DNA of 64,000 bases from Streptomyces platensis (GCF_008704855.1 NZ_CP023691.1:868001-932000); one strand, 5' to 3'. Shown: positions 44,319-53,200, numbered from the stretch's first letter. Notes: generated by a model from the letters alone, not told the origin. A program made the numbers and translations.

Positions 44319-46352
44319 TCAGAGGTCGCCCGCCAGAATCCGGGCGAGCGAGGTCCCGGGGCGTTCCTCGCTGGCCCGGTGGAAGAGCTCCGTATACGCC
44401 TGGTCGCCGATCGCCGCGCGGGCCCGCTGCTCGCACTCCTCGCGTACCGCGCGAAGCTCCGGGGTGCCGCGCTGCGGATGCCCGACGGTGCGCCAGATGG
44501 CCTGGCCGCTTCCGTAGACGCGGGCGGCCGCGGCACCGTCGCCCTGGGCCGCGACCGCGGCCGCGAGCAGATCCAGACCGAGCGCGATCCCGAACTTGTC
44601 GCCGATGCCCTGCTTGGCCGAGAGCATCGCGCGGGCGTGCTCCGCCGATTCCTCGGGTCGGCCCTGGAGCAGCGAGATCAGCGAGAGCTGGTAGTCGGTG
44701 TAGGAGCGGGTCCAGTATTCGCCGCGCTCCACACAGCCGCGGCGCAGTGCGGTCGCCTCGGCACGGGCCCGGGCGAGCTCCCCCAGTCCGGTGAGCGCGA
44801 AGATCTGTACGAGCTGGCAGCGCAGCCGCCCGGGAGAGTCGAACGGGTCGTAGGGCGGCGGGCCCAGCACCTGTTCCACGACGGTGTGCGCGGACATCGG
44901 GCGGCCGGCGATCAGATGGGTGAGGCCGATGAGGTAGCCGGCCGCCAGCACCGCCTCCGCGTCGTCGGACGCCCGCGCCGTGCGGGCGCACTCCAGGCCC
45001 AGGGCGTCGGCCAGCGCCAGATCGCCCTGGAGCAGTACGGCGACGCCGAGGGCCCACAGCGCCCGGGTGCGGGCCGGGCTCGGCTCCGGCTGCGCGGCGA
45101 GGGCCCGGGCCACATATTCGCGGGCCTCGTGCAGATGGCCGCAGCAGCTCCAGAAGAGACCGATCGAGGCGCTGAGCTGCTGGGCGCGGTCCGGGTCGGT
45201 GACCAGGAGGTGGTCCAGCGCGGTGCACAGGTCGACATGGGCGTCGGCGACCCGGCGGTACCAGCTGACCTGTTCGGGGCCCAGCCAGCCCAGTTCGGCG
45301 CGGCGGCCGAAGTCGGCGAAGTGCGCGGCGTGCCGGTCGGCGAGGGCGGTCACCTCGCCCAGTTCGGCCAGCCACATCCGCCCGTACTCACGCAGGGTGT
45401 CGAGCATGCGGAAGCGGGTGCCCTCGCGGGTGAGCACCGACTTGGCGGCCAGGGCGGCCAGGGTGCTGCGTACTTCCGGTCCGGTGAGGGGTCCCCCGGC
45501 GCACACGGCACTGGCGGATTCCTCGTCGAAGGTCCCACGGAAGACGGACAGCCGGGCCCACAGCAGCCGTTCCAGCGGTGCGCACAGCTCATGGCTCCAG
45601 CCGATCGCGCAGCGCAGGGTCCGGTGCCGCGGCAGCCGTACCGGGCCGTCGGCGGGGTCGAGGGTGTCGAAGCGGGAGGTGAGCCGCTCGGCGATGCGCT
45701 CGACGGAGCTGTGCGCCAGCTGGGCACCGGCCAGTTCGAGGGCCAGCGGGATGCCTTCGAGGCGGCGGCAGATGACGGCGGCGGCCTGGGCGTGGAGCGG
45801 GGTGGTGAGGCGCAGTCCGGGGGCCGCGGTGCCGGCCCGCTGGGTGAACAGGGCCAGCGCGTCGTTGTCGCCGGTGCACGGCAGCGGGCCGATCTCGGTG
45901 GTCCACTCGCCGACGATGTCCAGCGGCTGTCTGCTGGTGACCAGCACGGTCACGCCGGGGGCGGCGGTCAGCAGATCCCCGAGCAGGTCGCGGCAGGCGT
46001 CGACGAGGTGTTCGCAAGAGTCCAGGACCAGCAGCAGCCGCTTGTCAGCGAGCCATTCGCACAGCGCGGCCACCGGTGTCCGGGCCGTGTGGTCGGCCAG
46101 GCCGATGGCGTCGCAGACGCTGGCCACCAGCAGTCCGTCTCCCTGCAAGGGCCACAGATCGGCCCAGCAGACCCCGTCCGGAAACCGGGCCGCCGCCGCG
46201 CGCGCGGCCCGCATCGCGATCCGGGTCTTGCCCACACCACCGGGGCCGGTCAGGGTGATCAGCCGGTGTTCCGTCAACTCGTTGTCGATCCGCCGCAGTT
46301 CGGCCTGCCGGCCGACGAAGCTGGTCGACTCCTCGGGAATGTTGCTCGCCAC
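44319..46352 (-). CDS. AfsR/LuxR-type NB-ARC-like ATPase without DNA-binding domain
   Basis: About 677 residues. The N-terminal STAND ATPase has Walker A TGPGGVGKT, Walker B LLLVLDSCEHL and the downstream LVTSRQPLDIVGEW and GIPLALELAGAQL motifs. The C-terminal half is TPR-like. These ATPases usually sit in AfsR/SARP or LAL regulators, but here neither a SARP/OmpR domain nor a C-terminal LuxR helix-turn-helix is present. The GTG start at 46352 begins right at ASNIPEESTSFVGRQAELRR, the normal ATPase start; the reading frame stays open as far as 48107, but that part is a shadow of the sulfatase-like gene. The ribosome binding site is weak. Confidence 0.82.
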   Translation of the reverse strand: MASNIPEESTSFVGRQAELRRIDNELTEHRLITLTGPGGVGKTRIAMRAARAAAARFPDGVCWADLWPLQGDGLLVASVCDAIGLADHTARTPVAALCEWLADKRLLLVLDSCEHLVDACRDLLGDLLTAAPGVTVLVTSRQPLDIVGEWTTEIGPLPCTGDNDALALFTQRAGTAAPGLRLTTPLHAQAAAVICRRLEGIPLALELAGAQLAHSSVERIAERLTSRFDTLDPADGPVRLPRHRTLRCAIGWSHELCAPLERLLWARLSVFRGTFDEESASAVCAGGPLTGPEVRSTLAALAAKSVLTREGTRFRMLDTLREYGRMWLAELGEVTALADRHAAHFADFGRRAELGWLGPEQVSWYRRVADAHVDLCTALDHLLVTDPDRAQQLSASIGLFWSCCGHLHEAREYVARALAAQPEPSPARTRALWALGVAVLLQGDLALADALGLECARTARASDDAEAVLAAGYLIGLTHLIAGRPMSAHTVVEQVLGPPPYDPFDSPGRLRCQLVQIFALTGLGELARARAEATALRRGCVERGEYWTRSYTDYQLSLISLLQGRPEESAEHARAMLSAKQGIGDKFGIALGLDLLAAAVAAQGDGAAAARVYGSGQAIWRTVGHPQRGTPELRAVREECEQRARAAIGDQAYTELFHRASEERPGTSLARILAGDL

Positions 46353-46450
46353 CGGCCCAGTTTGCCCCAGGCACGGCGTCCTGCGGTCCCGTGGTGGCAG
46401 CAGGCCGGGGCGCGAGGTTGACGGCAGCCGGCCGGACGGCACCTTGTCCG

Positions 46451-48277
46451 TCAGGGCGTGACGACGGGGAAGGTGGGATGCGGCGTGCTGAGCAGGCCCA
46501 GGAACTGGTCCAGTGCGCCCGTCTCGCCGTGTTGTGCGGCCTCTCCCGGTCCTCTGCCGGTGAGCAGGCCGAGCAGCTGGGGTTTGGTGAGGGTGAGGGT
46601 GAGATCCGGGGTGCGTTCCTCGGACGGGGTGGGGACACCGGGCGCACTGACGTAGGTGAGGGCCCCGTGGGAGAGCGTCAGCTGCCAGGTGCGGTCCTCG
46701 TCGGGGAGGTAGAGGTCGAGGGCGAGGGCGGTGGACCAGGCCCGGGGGCCGTCGATGCGGATGGCGAGCGAGTCGATGAGGTGGTCCACGGGCAGGGCCA
46801 TCGCGATGTCGGGGTGGACGGTGTCCGGCGCGGCCTCGGCGAGGCTGCCGCGCAGTTCCATGGCGCCGGTGAGGTAGCAGTTGCGCCAGGTGCCGTTCTC
46901 GCAGCCGTAGCCCAGCCGTTCGTAGACGAGGGCCAGTTCGCGGCGGGCGCGGAGGTTCTTCGGTGCGGCGAAGACGGCATGGTTGAGGAGGGTGGCGGCG
47001 AACCGCAGATCGCCGTCGGCGGCATAGCGCTTGCCCGCGTCCACCGTGGCCTCGACGCCGCCCATGGTGTCCACATAGCGCCGGGCCTGTTCGGCCGGCG
47101 GATGCTCCCACAGATGGGCGGGGTTGCCGTCGAACCAGCCCAGGTAACGCTGGTAGACCGCCTTGACGTTGTCGCTGACCGAGCCGTAGTAGCCGTGGTG
47201 CGCCCAGACCCCCTCCAGGCCCGGCGGCAGCCGCAGTTCCTCGGCGATCTCGGCGCCGGAGAGGCCCTCGTTCAGCAGCCGGACCGTCTGGTCGTGCAGA
47301 TAGGCGTACAGATCGCGCTGGTCGGCCAGCAGGGTCCGGACCCGGTCCTTGCCCCACGTCGGCCAGTGGTGGGAGGCGAAGGCGACCTCGGCCTCGTCGC
47401 CGAAGAGGGCGAGCGCCTCGCCCAGGTGGTGGGACCAGGCCCGGGCGTCGCGGACGGCACCGCCGCGCAGCGTGAGGATGCTGTGCATGGTGTGGGTGAC
47501 GTTCTCGGCCAGGCAGAGGGCCTGGTGCGCCGGGAAGCAGAAGTTCATCTCCGCGGGTGCCTCGGTGCCCGGGGTGAGCTGGAAGACGAGGCGGATGCCG
47601 TCGACGATCTCCTCCTGGCCGGTGCGGGTGATGTCGACGGTCGGCGGGATGAGGGTGGTGGTGCCGCTGGAGCGGGCGGCGCCCAGGCCGCAGCCGATCT
47701 GGCCGTCCGGCCCCTTGGGGAGCTCCGAGCCGTACATGTAGACGGCGCGCCGGGTCATCGCCGTACGGGCGTAGACGCCCTCGCTGACCGCGTGCCCCAG
47801 GAAGCCGGCCGGTGCGAGCACCGGCACGGGGTGGTGGCCGGGCGGCAGCACGCCGCGGCCGCCGCCGAAGTGCGCGCGGTGCGAGTGGGTGTAGATCAGG
47901 CCGGTGACGGGCCGGTCGCCGCGGTATTTGCGGTAGAGCTCCAGGGCCGCGGCGGCGGTCTCGGTGGAGAGCAGCGGGTCGATGACGATGACGCCGTGGT
48001 CGCCCTCCACCAGCGTCATATGGGAGAGGTCCAGACCACGCGCCTGGTAGATACCGTCGGTGACCTCGTACAGACCCTGCCGGCTCACCAGCCGGCCCTG
48101 CCGCCACAGGCCCTCGTGCGCGGTGTCGGGGCAGTTCCCGGCCAGGAAGGCATAGGCCTCGGCGTCCCAGATCACCCGGCCGTCGTCCGCGGTGACCTGG
48201 GGCGGATCGAGCGCGGCGATGAAGCCACGGTCGGCGTCGGCGAAGTCTTCGTGGTCATCCACGGGTACAGCGGTCAC
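46451..48277 (-). CDS. Alkyl/aryl-sulfatase-like metallo-beta-lactamase-fold protein
   Basis: 608 residues, aligned along its length with SdsA1/Bds-type alkylsulfatases: an MBL N-terminal domain, a helical dimerisation part (YGSVSDNVKAVYQRYLGWFDGNP) and a C-terminal SCP2-like domain (about 480-600). These enzymes hydrolyse primary or secondary alkyl sulfates with two zincs. Here the metal motif reads THSHRAHFGG with Ala135 where the family has Asp (HxHxDH). The other ligand regions (EAPAEMNFCFP, AENVTHTMHS, ASHHWPTWG) look normal. Activity could be altered or lost. It ends 98 bp before the ATPase gene on the same strand. Confidence 0.87.
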   Translation of the reverse strand: MTAVPVDDHEDFADADRGFIAALDPPQVTADDGRVIWDAEAYAFLAGNCPDTAHEGLWRQGRLVSRQGLYEVTDGIYQARGLDLSHMTLVEGDHGVIVIDPLLSTETAAAALELYRKYRGDRPVTGLIYTHSHRAHFGGGRGVLPPGHHPVPVLAPAGFLGHAVSEGVYARTAMTRRAVYMYGSELPKGPDGQIGCGLGAARSSGTTTLIPPTVDITRTGQEEIVDGIRLVFQLTPGTEAPAEMNFCFPAHQALCLAENVTHTMHSILTLRGGAVRDARAWSHHLGEALALFGDEAEVAFASHHWPTWGKDRVRTLLADQRDLYAYLHDQTVRLLNEGLSGAEIAEELRLPPGLEGVWAHHGYYGSVSDNVKAVYQRYLGWFDGNPAHLWEHPPAEQARRYVDTMGGVEATVDAGKRYAADGDLRFAATLLNHAVFAAPKNLRARRELALVYERLGYGCENGTWRNCYLTGAMELRGSLAEAAPDTVHPDIAMALPVDHLIDSLAIRIDGPRAWSTALALDLYLPDEDRTWQLTLSHGALTYVSAPGVPTPSEERTPDLTLTLTKPQLLGLLTGRGPGEAAQHGETGALDQFLGLLSTPHPTFPVVTP

Positions 48278-48609
48278 GGGGCGCTACCTCTCCGGGGCGG
48301 CGGGCCACAGTCGGAAGACCCATGTCATCGATTTAACCCAATGTGCCGGGTTGTCGCATGCGTGCGGGGCACCCGCCGGGTCCCGCCCGCGGGCGCCCCG
48401 CGGCCGCCTTGCCACCGGCGCGGCCTCGACTGCACCGAGGCGGCCGGGCCCGCACTCCGCCGCCCGTTCGCCCGCAATCCGCCCGCCGTCACCGGCCGGT
48501 CCGCTCAACGGCGTTACGGGCAGGGCGCGAGAGGGCACAACAACGCAGGCGGCACTGCGCCCTTGACGCCTTGGTCAGGCAGCCCTGACGTCGCGCGCTC
48601 ACCGGAACG
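48278..48609. other. Non-coding divergent region
   Basis: About 330 bp between the sulfatase-like gene and a small membrane protein gene. No coding bias in any frame; no clear operator. Confidence 0.45.
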
Positions 48610-48942
48610 ATGCCCCGGCCCTTCGCCCTGCCTCCACGGCGCGGCCGTCCGTACGACCGGGAGAGGAGGGACACCCTGTCCCCGCATGACGACCGCGCCT
48701 TCGGCGAGCTCACCGAGCTGTTCCGGCACGGTGCCGCCCGCCGCCCCCGTCACCGTCCGGCCTTACGCGGGCCGGCCCGACCCCGTCCGCACCACCGCTT
48801 CGCCTGGCTGGCACCGGCTGCCGCGGCGGTCATACTGGCCGCCGGTGTCGTACTCGCCCACGGTCTGCTGCTCGCGAGCGGGCTGGTGCTGGCCGGGCTG
48901 CTGGGGCAGCGCTGCGCATACGGCCGCGACCGGCACCGTTAG
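48610..48942 (+). CDS. DUF3040-like small membrane protein
   Basis: Up to 110 residues. From TLSPHDDRAFGELTELFRHG the N-terminus resembles the DUF3040 pattern (LSPHERR...), followed by a basic stretch and a membrane region WLAPAAAAVILAAGVVLAHG and on that may form two short helices. The start is uncertain: GAGGAGGG lies just before an in-frame CTG at 48676, which would give an 88-residue protein beginning at the SPHDD motif; ATG 48610 has a weak site. Function unknown, as for the family. Confidence 0.6.
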   Translation: MPRPFALPPRRGRPYDRERRDTLSPHDDRAFGELTELFRHGAARRPRHRPALRGPARPRPHHRFAWLAPAAAAVILAAGVVLAHGLLLASGLVLAGLLGQRCAYGRDRHR

Positions 48943-49078
48943 AAGCGCCGGCCCCTGAGGCGCCGGACCGGCCCGCACGCCGCGCCCACGCACACGCCCC
49001 GACAAGTGAGCCGCCGGGCACTCGCCCTCATGGGAGGCAAGCGGCCGGCGGCTTTTTCACGCCCCCGTGGGGGCGCGG

Positions 49079-49519
49079 TCAGGTGGCACGGCGGCTCTTC
49101 GACGCCGCGGCGACACACATGGCACCGAGCAGGAAGGTCAGGGCACCGATGACGATGTTGTTCCAGATCACGCCGGCGTCCGGGGAGCTGCCGACGATCC
49201 ACGGCGAGATGATCATCCACACGCCGATCGCGCACATCGCGCCGCTCAGCCCGTACATCCGGTCAGGGGCCACGGTGAATCCGACCGCCATCAGGGCGAT
49301 CGCGACACCGAGAATGAGGTTGTGCACCATCAGCGCCGACTGCGCGCCGGCGAAGTGCAGAATCCACGGTGAGACGGCGCAATACAGGCCGACCAGGAGC
49401 ACCGGGCCGTCGACGAGTACGACATCCCGCCCGCCGAGCACTCGCTCATACCGTGCCTGCATCTCAGTAGCGTCGGGGTGACCTGCGAGATCTCCCCTGG
49501 GGTGTGAGACGTCGGCCAT
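49079..49519 (-). CDS. SPW-repeat membrane protein
   Basis: 146 residues with four hydrophobic helices and two SPW motifs (CAVSPWILHFAG and MIISPWIVGSSP), the mark of the SPW-repeat family. Cytoplasmic membrane; function unknown. ATG 49519 with an ideal AAGGAGG ribosome binding site eight bases upstream. Confidence 0.88.
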   Translation of the reverse strand: MADVSHPRGDLAGHPDATEMQARYERVLGGRDVVLVDGPVLLVGLYCAVSPWILHFAGAQSALMVHNLILGVAIALMAVGFTVAPDRMYGLSGAMCAIGVWMIISPWIVGSSPDAGVIWNNIVIGALTFLLGAMCVAAASKSRRAT

Positions 49520-49655
49520 GCGACTCGCCTCCTTCGTTCGCAAGTCCGGCCGTTCCACGTGGTATCCGACCACGCATCTTTATTCTGCGCTTATGTCGCC
49601 TTTATGTGTAGATGGCGGACCAGGTGAATTTTAAAGTTTCACCGTCGCAGCGCCG

Positions 49656-50228
49656 TCACCTGCGCCCCAGCTCCCGCCCCAGCCCCAGATTCCAGCGCCT
49701 GCCGCGGCCGCTCAGCTCGGTCACGGTCAGCGGCGGCACATCCAGCCGCCAGAACGCGTCCGGGGCGACCCGCAGGGCGCACACCGCCGCGGCACGCACG
49801 ACATCCGGCTCGACGACGGCCAGCACCCGGCCCGCGTCCTCGGCCACCCGCGCCAGCCACCCCGCGATCCGGTCGCACAGCTGCCGCAGCGACTCCCCGC
49901 CGTGCCCGGTGAAGTCCGGGTCCGAGAGCCAGGCCGACACCGCGACCGGCTCGGCGTCGGCCACCTCGGCCAGGGCCCGCCCACGCCAGCCGCCCATCCC
50001 GCAGCCCGCCAGCTCCCCCGCGGGCAGTACCGACAGCCCGAGCTCCTCGGCCGTGCGACGGCACCGGACGGAGGGCGAGGTAAAGGTCCGGTCGGCGGGC
50101 GGCAGCGCTCCGGCGGCGGCCCGGACACGGCGCAGCCCGGCCTCGCTCAGCGGACCGTCGTCATCGAAACGCACCTCGCGCTGCGCCTCACCGGCGGCCG
50201 GTGAGACCAACATCACCCGAGTTGTCAT
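49656..50228 (-). CDS. Histidine-phosphatase (CobC/PGM)-fold protein with altered RHG motif
   Basis: 190 residues of the phosphoglycerate-mutase fold. In active members the N-terminus reads (L/V)xRHG; here it is VMLVSPAAGEA, without Arg and His, so the phospho-acceptor histidine is missing. Later blocks fit the family: TSPSVRCRRTAEELG, GMGGWRGRAL, GHGGESLRQLCDRI. It is divergent from the riboswitch-controlled cbtB-cbtA genes; in many actinobacteria a CobC-like protein sits beside CbtAB, which suggests a role in cobalt/cobalamin metabolism despite the lost residue. Confidence 0.78.
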   Translation of the reverse strand: MTTRVMLVSPAAGEAQREVRFDDDGPLSEAGLRRVRAAAGALPPADRTFTSPSVRCRRTAEELGLSVLPAGELAGCGMGGWRGRALAEVADAEPVAVSAWLSDPDFTGHGGESLRQLCDRIAGWLARVAEDAGRVLAVVEPDVVRAAAVCALRVAPDAFWRLDVPPLTVTELSGRGRRWNLGLGRELGRR

Positions 50229-50334
50229 GTCCTCTTCTCTCGCTCCACAGGTGCGGCAACCCCTGGCCCGCTCAAGGGAGTTGTCCGGACGGCGCGCCCT
50301 GTCCTGCGCCTCTCCGCCCCCTCCGTGGCCTTGG

Positions 50335-50485
50335 CCGGGGGGTCGGTTCGCGGTACCTTCCCGATGATATTGACGACGACATGACGGAAGCCGGTGGGAT
50401 CCCGGCGCGGTCGCGCCACTGTATGTCCGGTTATTTACCAGCCCCCCAGGGCCGGGACCGGGCGAGCCAGACCCGGCATGTCGTT
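50335..50485 (+). promoter_or_regulatory. Cobalamin riboswitch upstream of cbtB-cbtA
   Basis: The conserved core is clear: GAAGCCGGTGGGATCCCGGC followed by GCGGTCGCGCCACTGT at about 50387-50422, and the distal box with CGAGCCAGACCC around 50463-50475. Spacing suits an adenosylcobalamin aptamer. It would repress cbtB/cbtA when cobalamin is plentiful. Outer borders are approximate. Confidence 0.88.
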
Positions 50486-50536
50486 ACGCACTCCAACGAA
50501 CAGGGACGCGAGTTCCCCCGCACAGGAGGTCCTGCC

Positions 50537-50755
50537 ATGGCTCAGACCATCGCACCCCCGGCCGCCGGCGCCGTCACCCCGGCTCCGATCCCCCTCAAGG
50601 CCATCGCACCGTGGGCGCTTTTCGTCGGCGTTCTGATGCTGGTTCTGCTCTACTTCATCGGCGCCGAGCAGGGTGCCACCTCGCTGCTCTCCGGCACGGA
50701 GGTCCACGAGTGGGTCCACGACGGGCGTCACCTTCTCGGCTTCCCCTGCCACTGA
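50537..50755 (+). CDS. cbtB: CbtB-family cobalt transporter subunit
   Basis: 72 residues with one membrane helix (LFVGVLMLVLLYFIGAEQG) and a histidine-rich C-terminus HEWVHDGRHLLGFPCH that fits the CbtB metal-binding tail. ATG with AGGAGGT eight bases upstream. It pairs with CbtA, whose gene begins 16 bp later, to form a predicted cobalt transporter in the cytoplasmic membrane, under the cobalamin riboswitch. Confidence 0.93.
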   Translation: MAQTIAPPAAGAVTPAPIPLKAIAPWALFVGVLMLVLLYFIGAEQGATSLLSGTEVHEWVHDGRHLLGFPCH

Positions 50756-50770
50756 TCGGACCCCGCACCC

Positions 50771-51520
50771 ATGAACTCCGTCACCATCAGAAACCTTCTG
50801 GTGCGCGGGATGCTCGCCGGTCTGGCCGCCGGTGTCCTGGCCCTCGTCGTCGCCTACCTGCTGGGCGAGCCGAAGGTGGATGCCGCCATCGCGTTCGAGG
50901 ACGCACACAGCCACGAACACGGGATGGAGGTCGTCAGCCGCGGTGTGCAGTCCACGGCGGGGCTGGCGACCGGCGTACTGATCTACGGCGTGGCCCTCGG
51001 CGGGATCGCCGCACTGGTCTTCTGCTTCGCTCTGGGGCGGATCGGCCGGTTCGGTGCCCGTACCACGGCGGCGCTGCTCTCCGGCGCCGCCCTGGTGGCC
51101 GTGTACCTCGTACCGTTCCTGAAGTACCCGGCCAATCCGCCCGCCGTCGGTGACCCCGACACGATCGGTACCCGCACCGCCCTGTTCTTCCTGATGATGC
51201 TGCTCGGCATCCTGCTGGCCGTCGCCGCCACGCTCCTCGGCCGGCGGCTGGCTCCGAAGCTGGGCAACTGGAACGCCACGGTCGCGGCCGGCGCCGCGTT
51301 CGTGGTCGCCATCGGCCTCGCCTATGCGTTCCTGCCGGCCTACGACAATGTGCCCGAGGGCTTCCCCGGCACACTGCTCTGGCAGTTCCGGCTGTCGGCG
51401 CTCGCCATCCAACTGGTGCTGTGGACCGCCTTCGGGCTTCTCTTCGGCCACCTCGCGGAGCGCGTCGTACCGGCGCGGCAGGAGGCCCCCGCGGCCGAGG
51501 CGGCACCCGCCGTCTCCTGA
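50771..51520 (+). CDS. cbtA: CbtA-family cobalt transporter
   Basis: A 249-residue membrane protein with about five helices, of the CbtA family (LLVRGMLAGLAAGVLALVVA, VPFLKYPANPPAVGDPDTIG). A His-bearing loop (EDAHSHEHGMEVVSRGVQS) likely faces the metal. Cotranscribed with cbtB and controlled by the upstream cobalamin riboswitch, which supports cobalt as substrate. A strong terminator follows. Confidence 0.93.
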   Translation: MNSVTIRNLLVRGMLAGLAAGVLALVVAYLLGEPKVDAAIAFEDAHSHEHGMEVVSRGVQSTAGLATGVLIYGVALGGIAALVFCFALGRIGRFGARTTAALLSGAALVAVYLVPFLKYPANPPAVGDPDTIGTRTALFFLMMLLGILLAVAATLLGRRLAPKLGNWNATVAAGAAFVVAIGLAYAFLPAYDNVPEGFPGTLLWQFRLSALAIQLVLWTAFGLLFGHLAERVVPARQEAPAAEAAPAVS

Positions 51521-51539
51521 TCCGGCCGGCCGCAACCAC

Positions 51540-51580
51540 CGAGGGAGGGTCCGCGACTTCGTGTCGCGAGCCCTCCCTCG
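51540..51580. terminator. Bidirectional terminator after cbtA
   Basis: CGAGGGAGGG and CCCTCCCTCG form the outer stem, GCGAC/GTCGC an inner stem with a small internal loop. It lies between convergent cbtA and the GTP cyclohydrolase gene. Confidence 0.75.
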
Positions 51581-51623
51581 ACGCGTGGCGGGCAGGGTGT
51601 GCGCGGTCCGGCCGCGGACGGCC

Positions 51624-52358
51624 TCAGGACAGACCGGGGACGCTGTCCAGATGCGGCAGATCGTGGTCGAGGCGCTCCCGTTTGGCGCGGAGGTAGCGGA
51701 TGTTCTCCGCACGGGGCGGCATCAGCAGCGGGACCTGTTCCTCGACGGGGATACCGTGCCGCAGCAGGGCCTCGCGCTTGCGCGGATTGTTCGACAGCAG
51801 CCGCACGGACCGGACGCCGAGGTCCTGGAGAATCTCCGCCGCGGCGCCGTAGTCACGGGCATCGACCGGCAGCCCGAGCGCGATATTCGCCTCGACGGTG
51901 TCCAGCCCGCCCTCCTGGAGCTTCATCGCGCGGAGCTTGCCCAGCAGCCCGATACCGCGGCCCTCATGGCCCTGGAGATAGACCAAAACGCCGCGGCCTT
52001 CCGCCACGATCGCGCGCAGTGCCTCGGACAATTGGTCGCCGCATTCACAATGGGTGGATGCGAAGGCATCACCGGTCAGGCATTCCGAATGCACCCGGGT
52101 CAGCACCGACTCCCCCACGACATCGCCGTGGACCAGAGCCACTTGCTCGATACCGCTACGGCGGTCCAGATAGCCCACGGCGAGAAATTCACCGTAGGTC
52201 GTGGGCAGCCTGACCGTCACCACCTGTTCCACGCCCGGCCGTTGGCCGAAGGCATCATTGATTGCGACACGGAGGTCGGGGCCGGCGGAGTCCTCGGGGT
52301 CCATCATGGCGGCGATCGTACCCGCGCGGGTAAATGATCGGCAGAACTCACTCACCAT
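51624..52358 (-). CDS. GTP cyclohydrolase II homologue, probable formamidopyrimidine-forming type
   Basis: About 244 residues of the RibA family. The zinc cysteines are Cys93, Cys104 and Cys106 (ECLTGDAFASTHCECGD); GHEGRGIGLLGKLRA and LLSNNPRKREALL are the GTP-binding blocks. Where E. coli RibA has Tyr105 (IRAYALQ), this protein has Met145 (LRAMKLQ). In S. coelicolor the paralogue SCO6655, reported with Met at this place, stops after ring opening and gives the 5-formylamino pyrimidine. There is no fused RibB domain, unlike the housekeeping enzyme. Divergent from a creatininase-family gene, which could remove that formyl group. The start codon is uncertain because no ribosome binding site is clear. 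Confidence 0.88.
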   Translation of the reverse strand: MVSEFCRSFTRAGTIAAMMDPEDSAGPDLRVAINDAFGQRPGVEQVVTVRLPTTYGEFLAVGYLDRRSGIEQVALVHGDVVGESVLTRVHSECLTGDAFASTHCECGDQLSEALRAIVAEGRGVLVYLQGHEGRGIGLLGKLRAMKLQEGGLDTVEANIALGLPVDARDYGAAAEILQDLGVRSVRLLSNNPRKREALLRHGIPVEEQVPLLMPPRAENIRYLRAKRERLDHDLPHLDSVPGLS

Positions 52359-52444
52359 GACAACAAGTATGCTGCGACGCCGTGACAAACGATGCCGTGA
52401 CAACCACGACTCCGCGAGTCGGCGACGAAAGGCCGCAGCATCCC

Positions 52445-53200
52445 ATGACCGCTTCGGGACACCCGACTTCGGCCACCGGCCCGCTGCCGGCGGACACCAC
52501 GGAGGACGTACGGGCACGGCGGCCGGCGATGGCCGTGCTGCCCATCGGCAGCTTCGAACAGCACGGCGCCTTCCTGCCGTTGACCACCGATACCGTCATC
52601 GCCTGCACCATCGCCCGGGAGGTGGCCGCCGGCCGCCCCGTTCAGGTGCTGCCGCCGCTGACGGTGTCCTGTTCGCATGAGCACGCCGACTGGCCGGGGA
52701 CCGTGAGCATTTCCGCCCGCACCCTGCACGCGGTCGTCACGGACATCGCCGATTCGCTCCACCGGTCCGGTATCGACACCCTGATTCTCATCAACGGGCA
52801 CGGCGGAAATTACGTCCTGCGCAATGTCGTTCAGGAATCCGCCGGGCGCGGGGTGCGGATGGCACTGTTCCCGGGCTCGGCCGACTGGGACGCGGCGCGC
52901 ACCCGGGCCGGGGTGGAGACACCGTCGCACACCGATATGCATGCGGGAGAGGTCGAGACGTCCATTCTGCTGTATGCCCATCCCGAATTGGTCAAGGAAG
53001 GCTATGAATCAGCGGATTGCGTCGCCGATGACCGGAAGCAGCTGCTGACGCTCGGCATGTCGGCCTATACCGAATCCGGTGTCATCGGGCGGCCGTCGCT
53101 GGCATCCGCCCGCAAGGGACGGGAATTGCTGGCCGGGCTCACCGAGGCATTCGGTGAATATGCCGCGCTGTTCGGCGACCGGGCGGCAGCCGATGCCTGA
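52445..53200 (+). CDS. Creatininase-family amidohydrolase, probable ArfB-like formamide hydrolase
   Basis: About 251 residues. Metal-binding motifs of the creatininase family are complete: GSFEQHGAFLPLTTDT, INGHGGN and DMHAGEVETS. Family members include creatininase, the mycofactocin protease MftE and the archaeal ArfB, which deformylates the formamidopyrimidine made by an unusual GTP cyclohydrolase. Position beside a GTP cyclohydrolase II of the formyl-product type and a RibD-type reductase argues for the ArfB-like role. ATG 52445 chosen (GAAAGG upstream, room for a promoter); GTG 52382 is in frame. Its stop overlaps the next start by 8 bp. Confidence 0.88.
   Translation: MTASGHPTSATGPLPADTTEDVRARRPAMAVLPIGSFEQHGAFLPLTTDTVIACTIAREVAAGRPVQVLPPLTVSCSHEHADWPGTVSISARTLHAVVTDIADSLHRSGIDTLILINGHGGNYVLRNVVQESAGRGVRMALFPGSADWDAARTRAGVETPSHTDMHAGEVETSILLYAHPELVKEGYESADCVADDRKQLLTLGMSAYTESGVIGRPSLASARKGRELLAGLTEAFGEYAALFGDRAAADA

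Noticed and set aside
46353..48107. Upstream extension of the ATPase reading frame (a 1262-residue open frame ending at 44319)
   Set aside because: This part is antisense-free but out of frame with the convincing alkylsulfatase-like gene at 46451-48277; its translation is Arg/Pro-rich with no domain. Only the part from 46352 downward encodes the ATPase.
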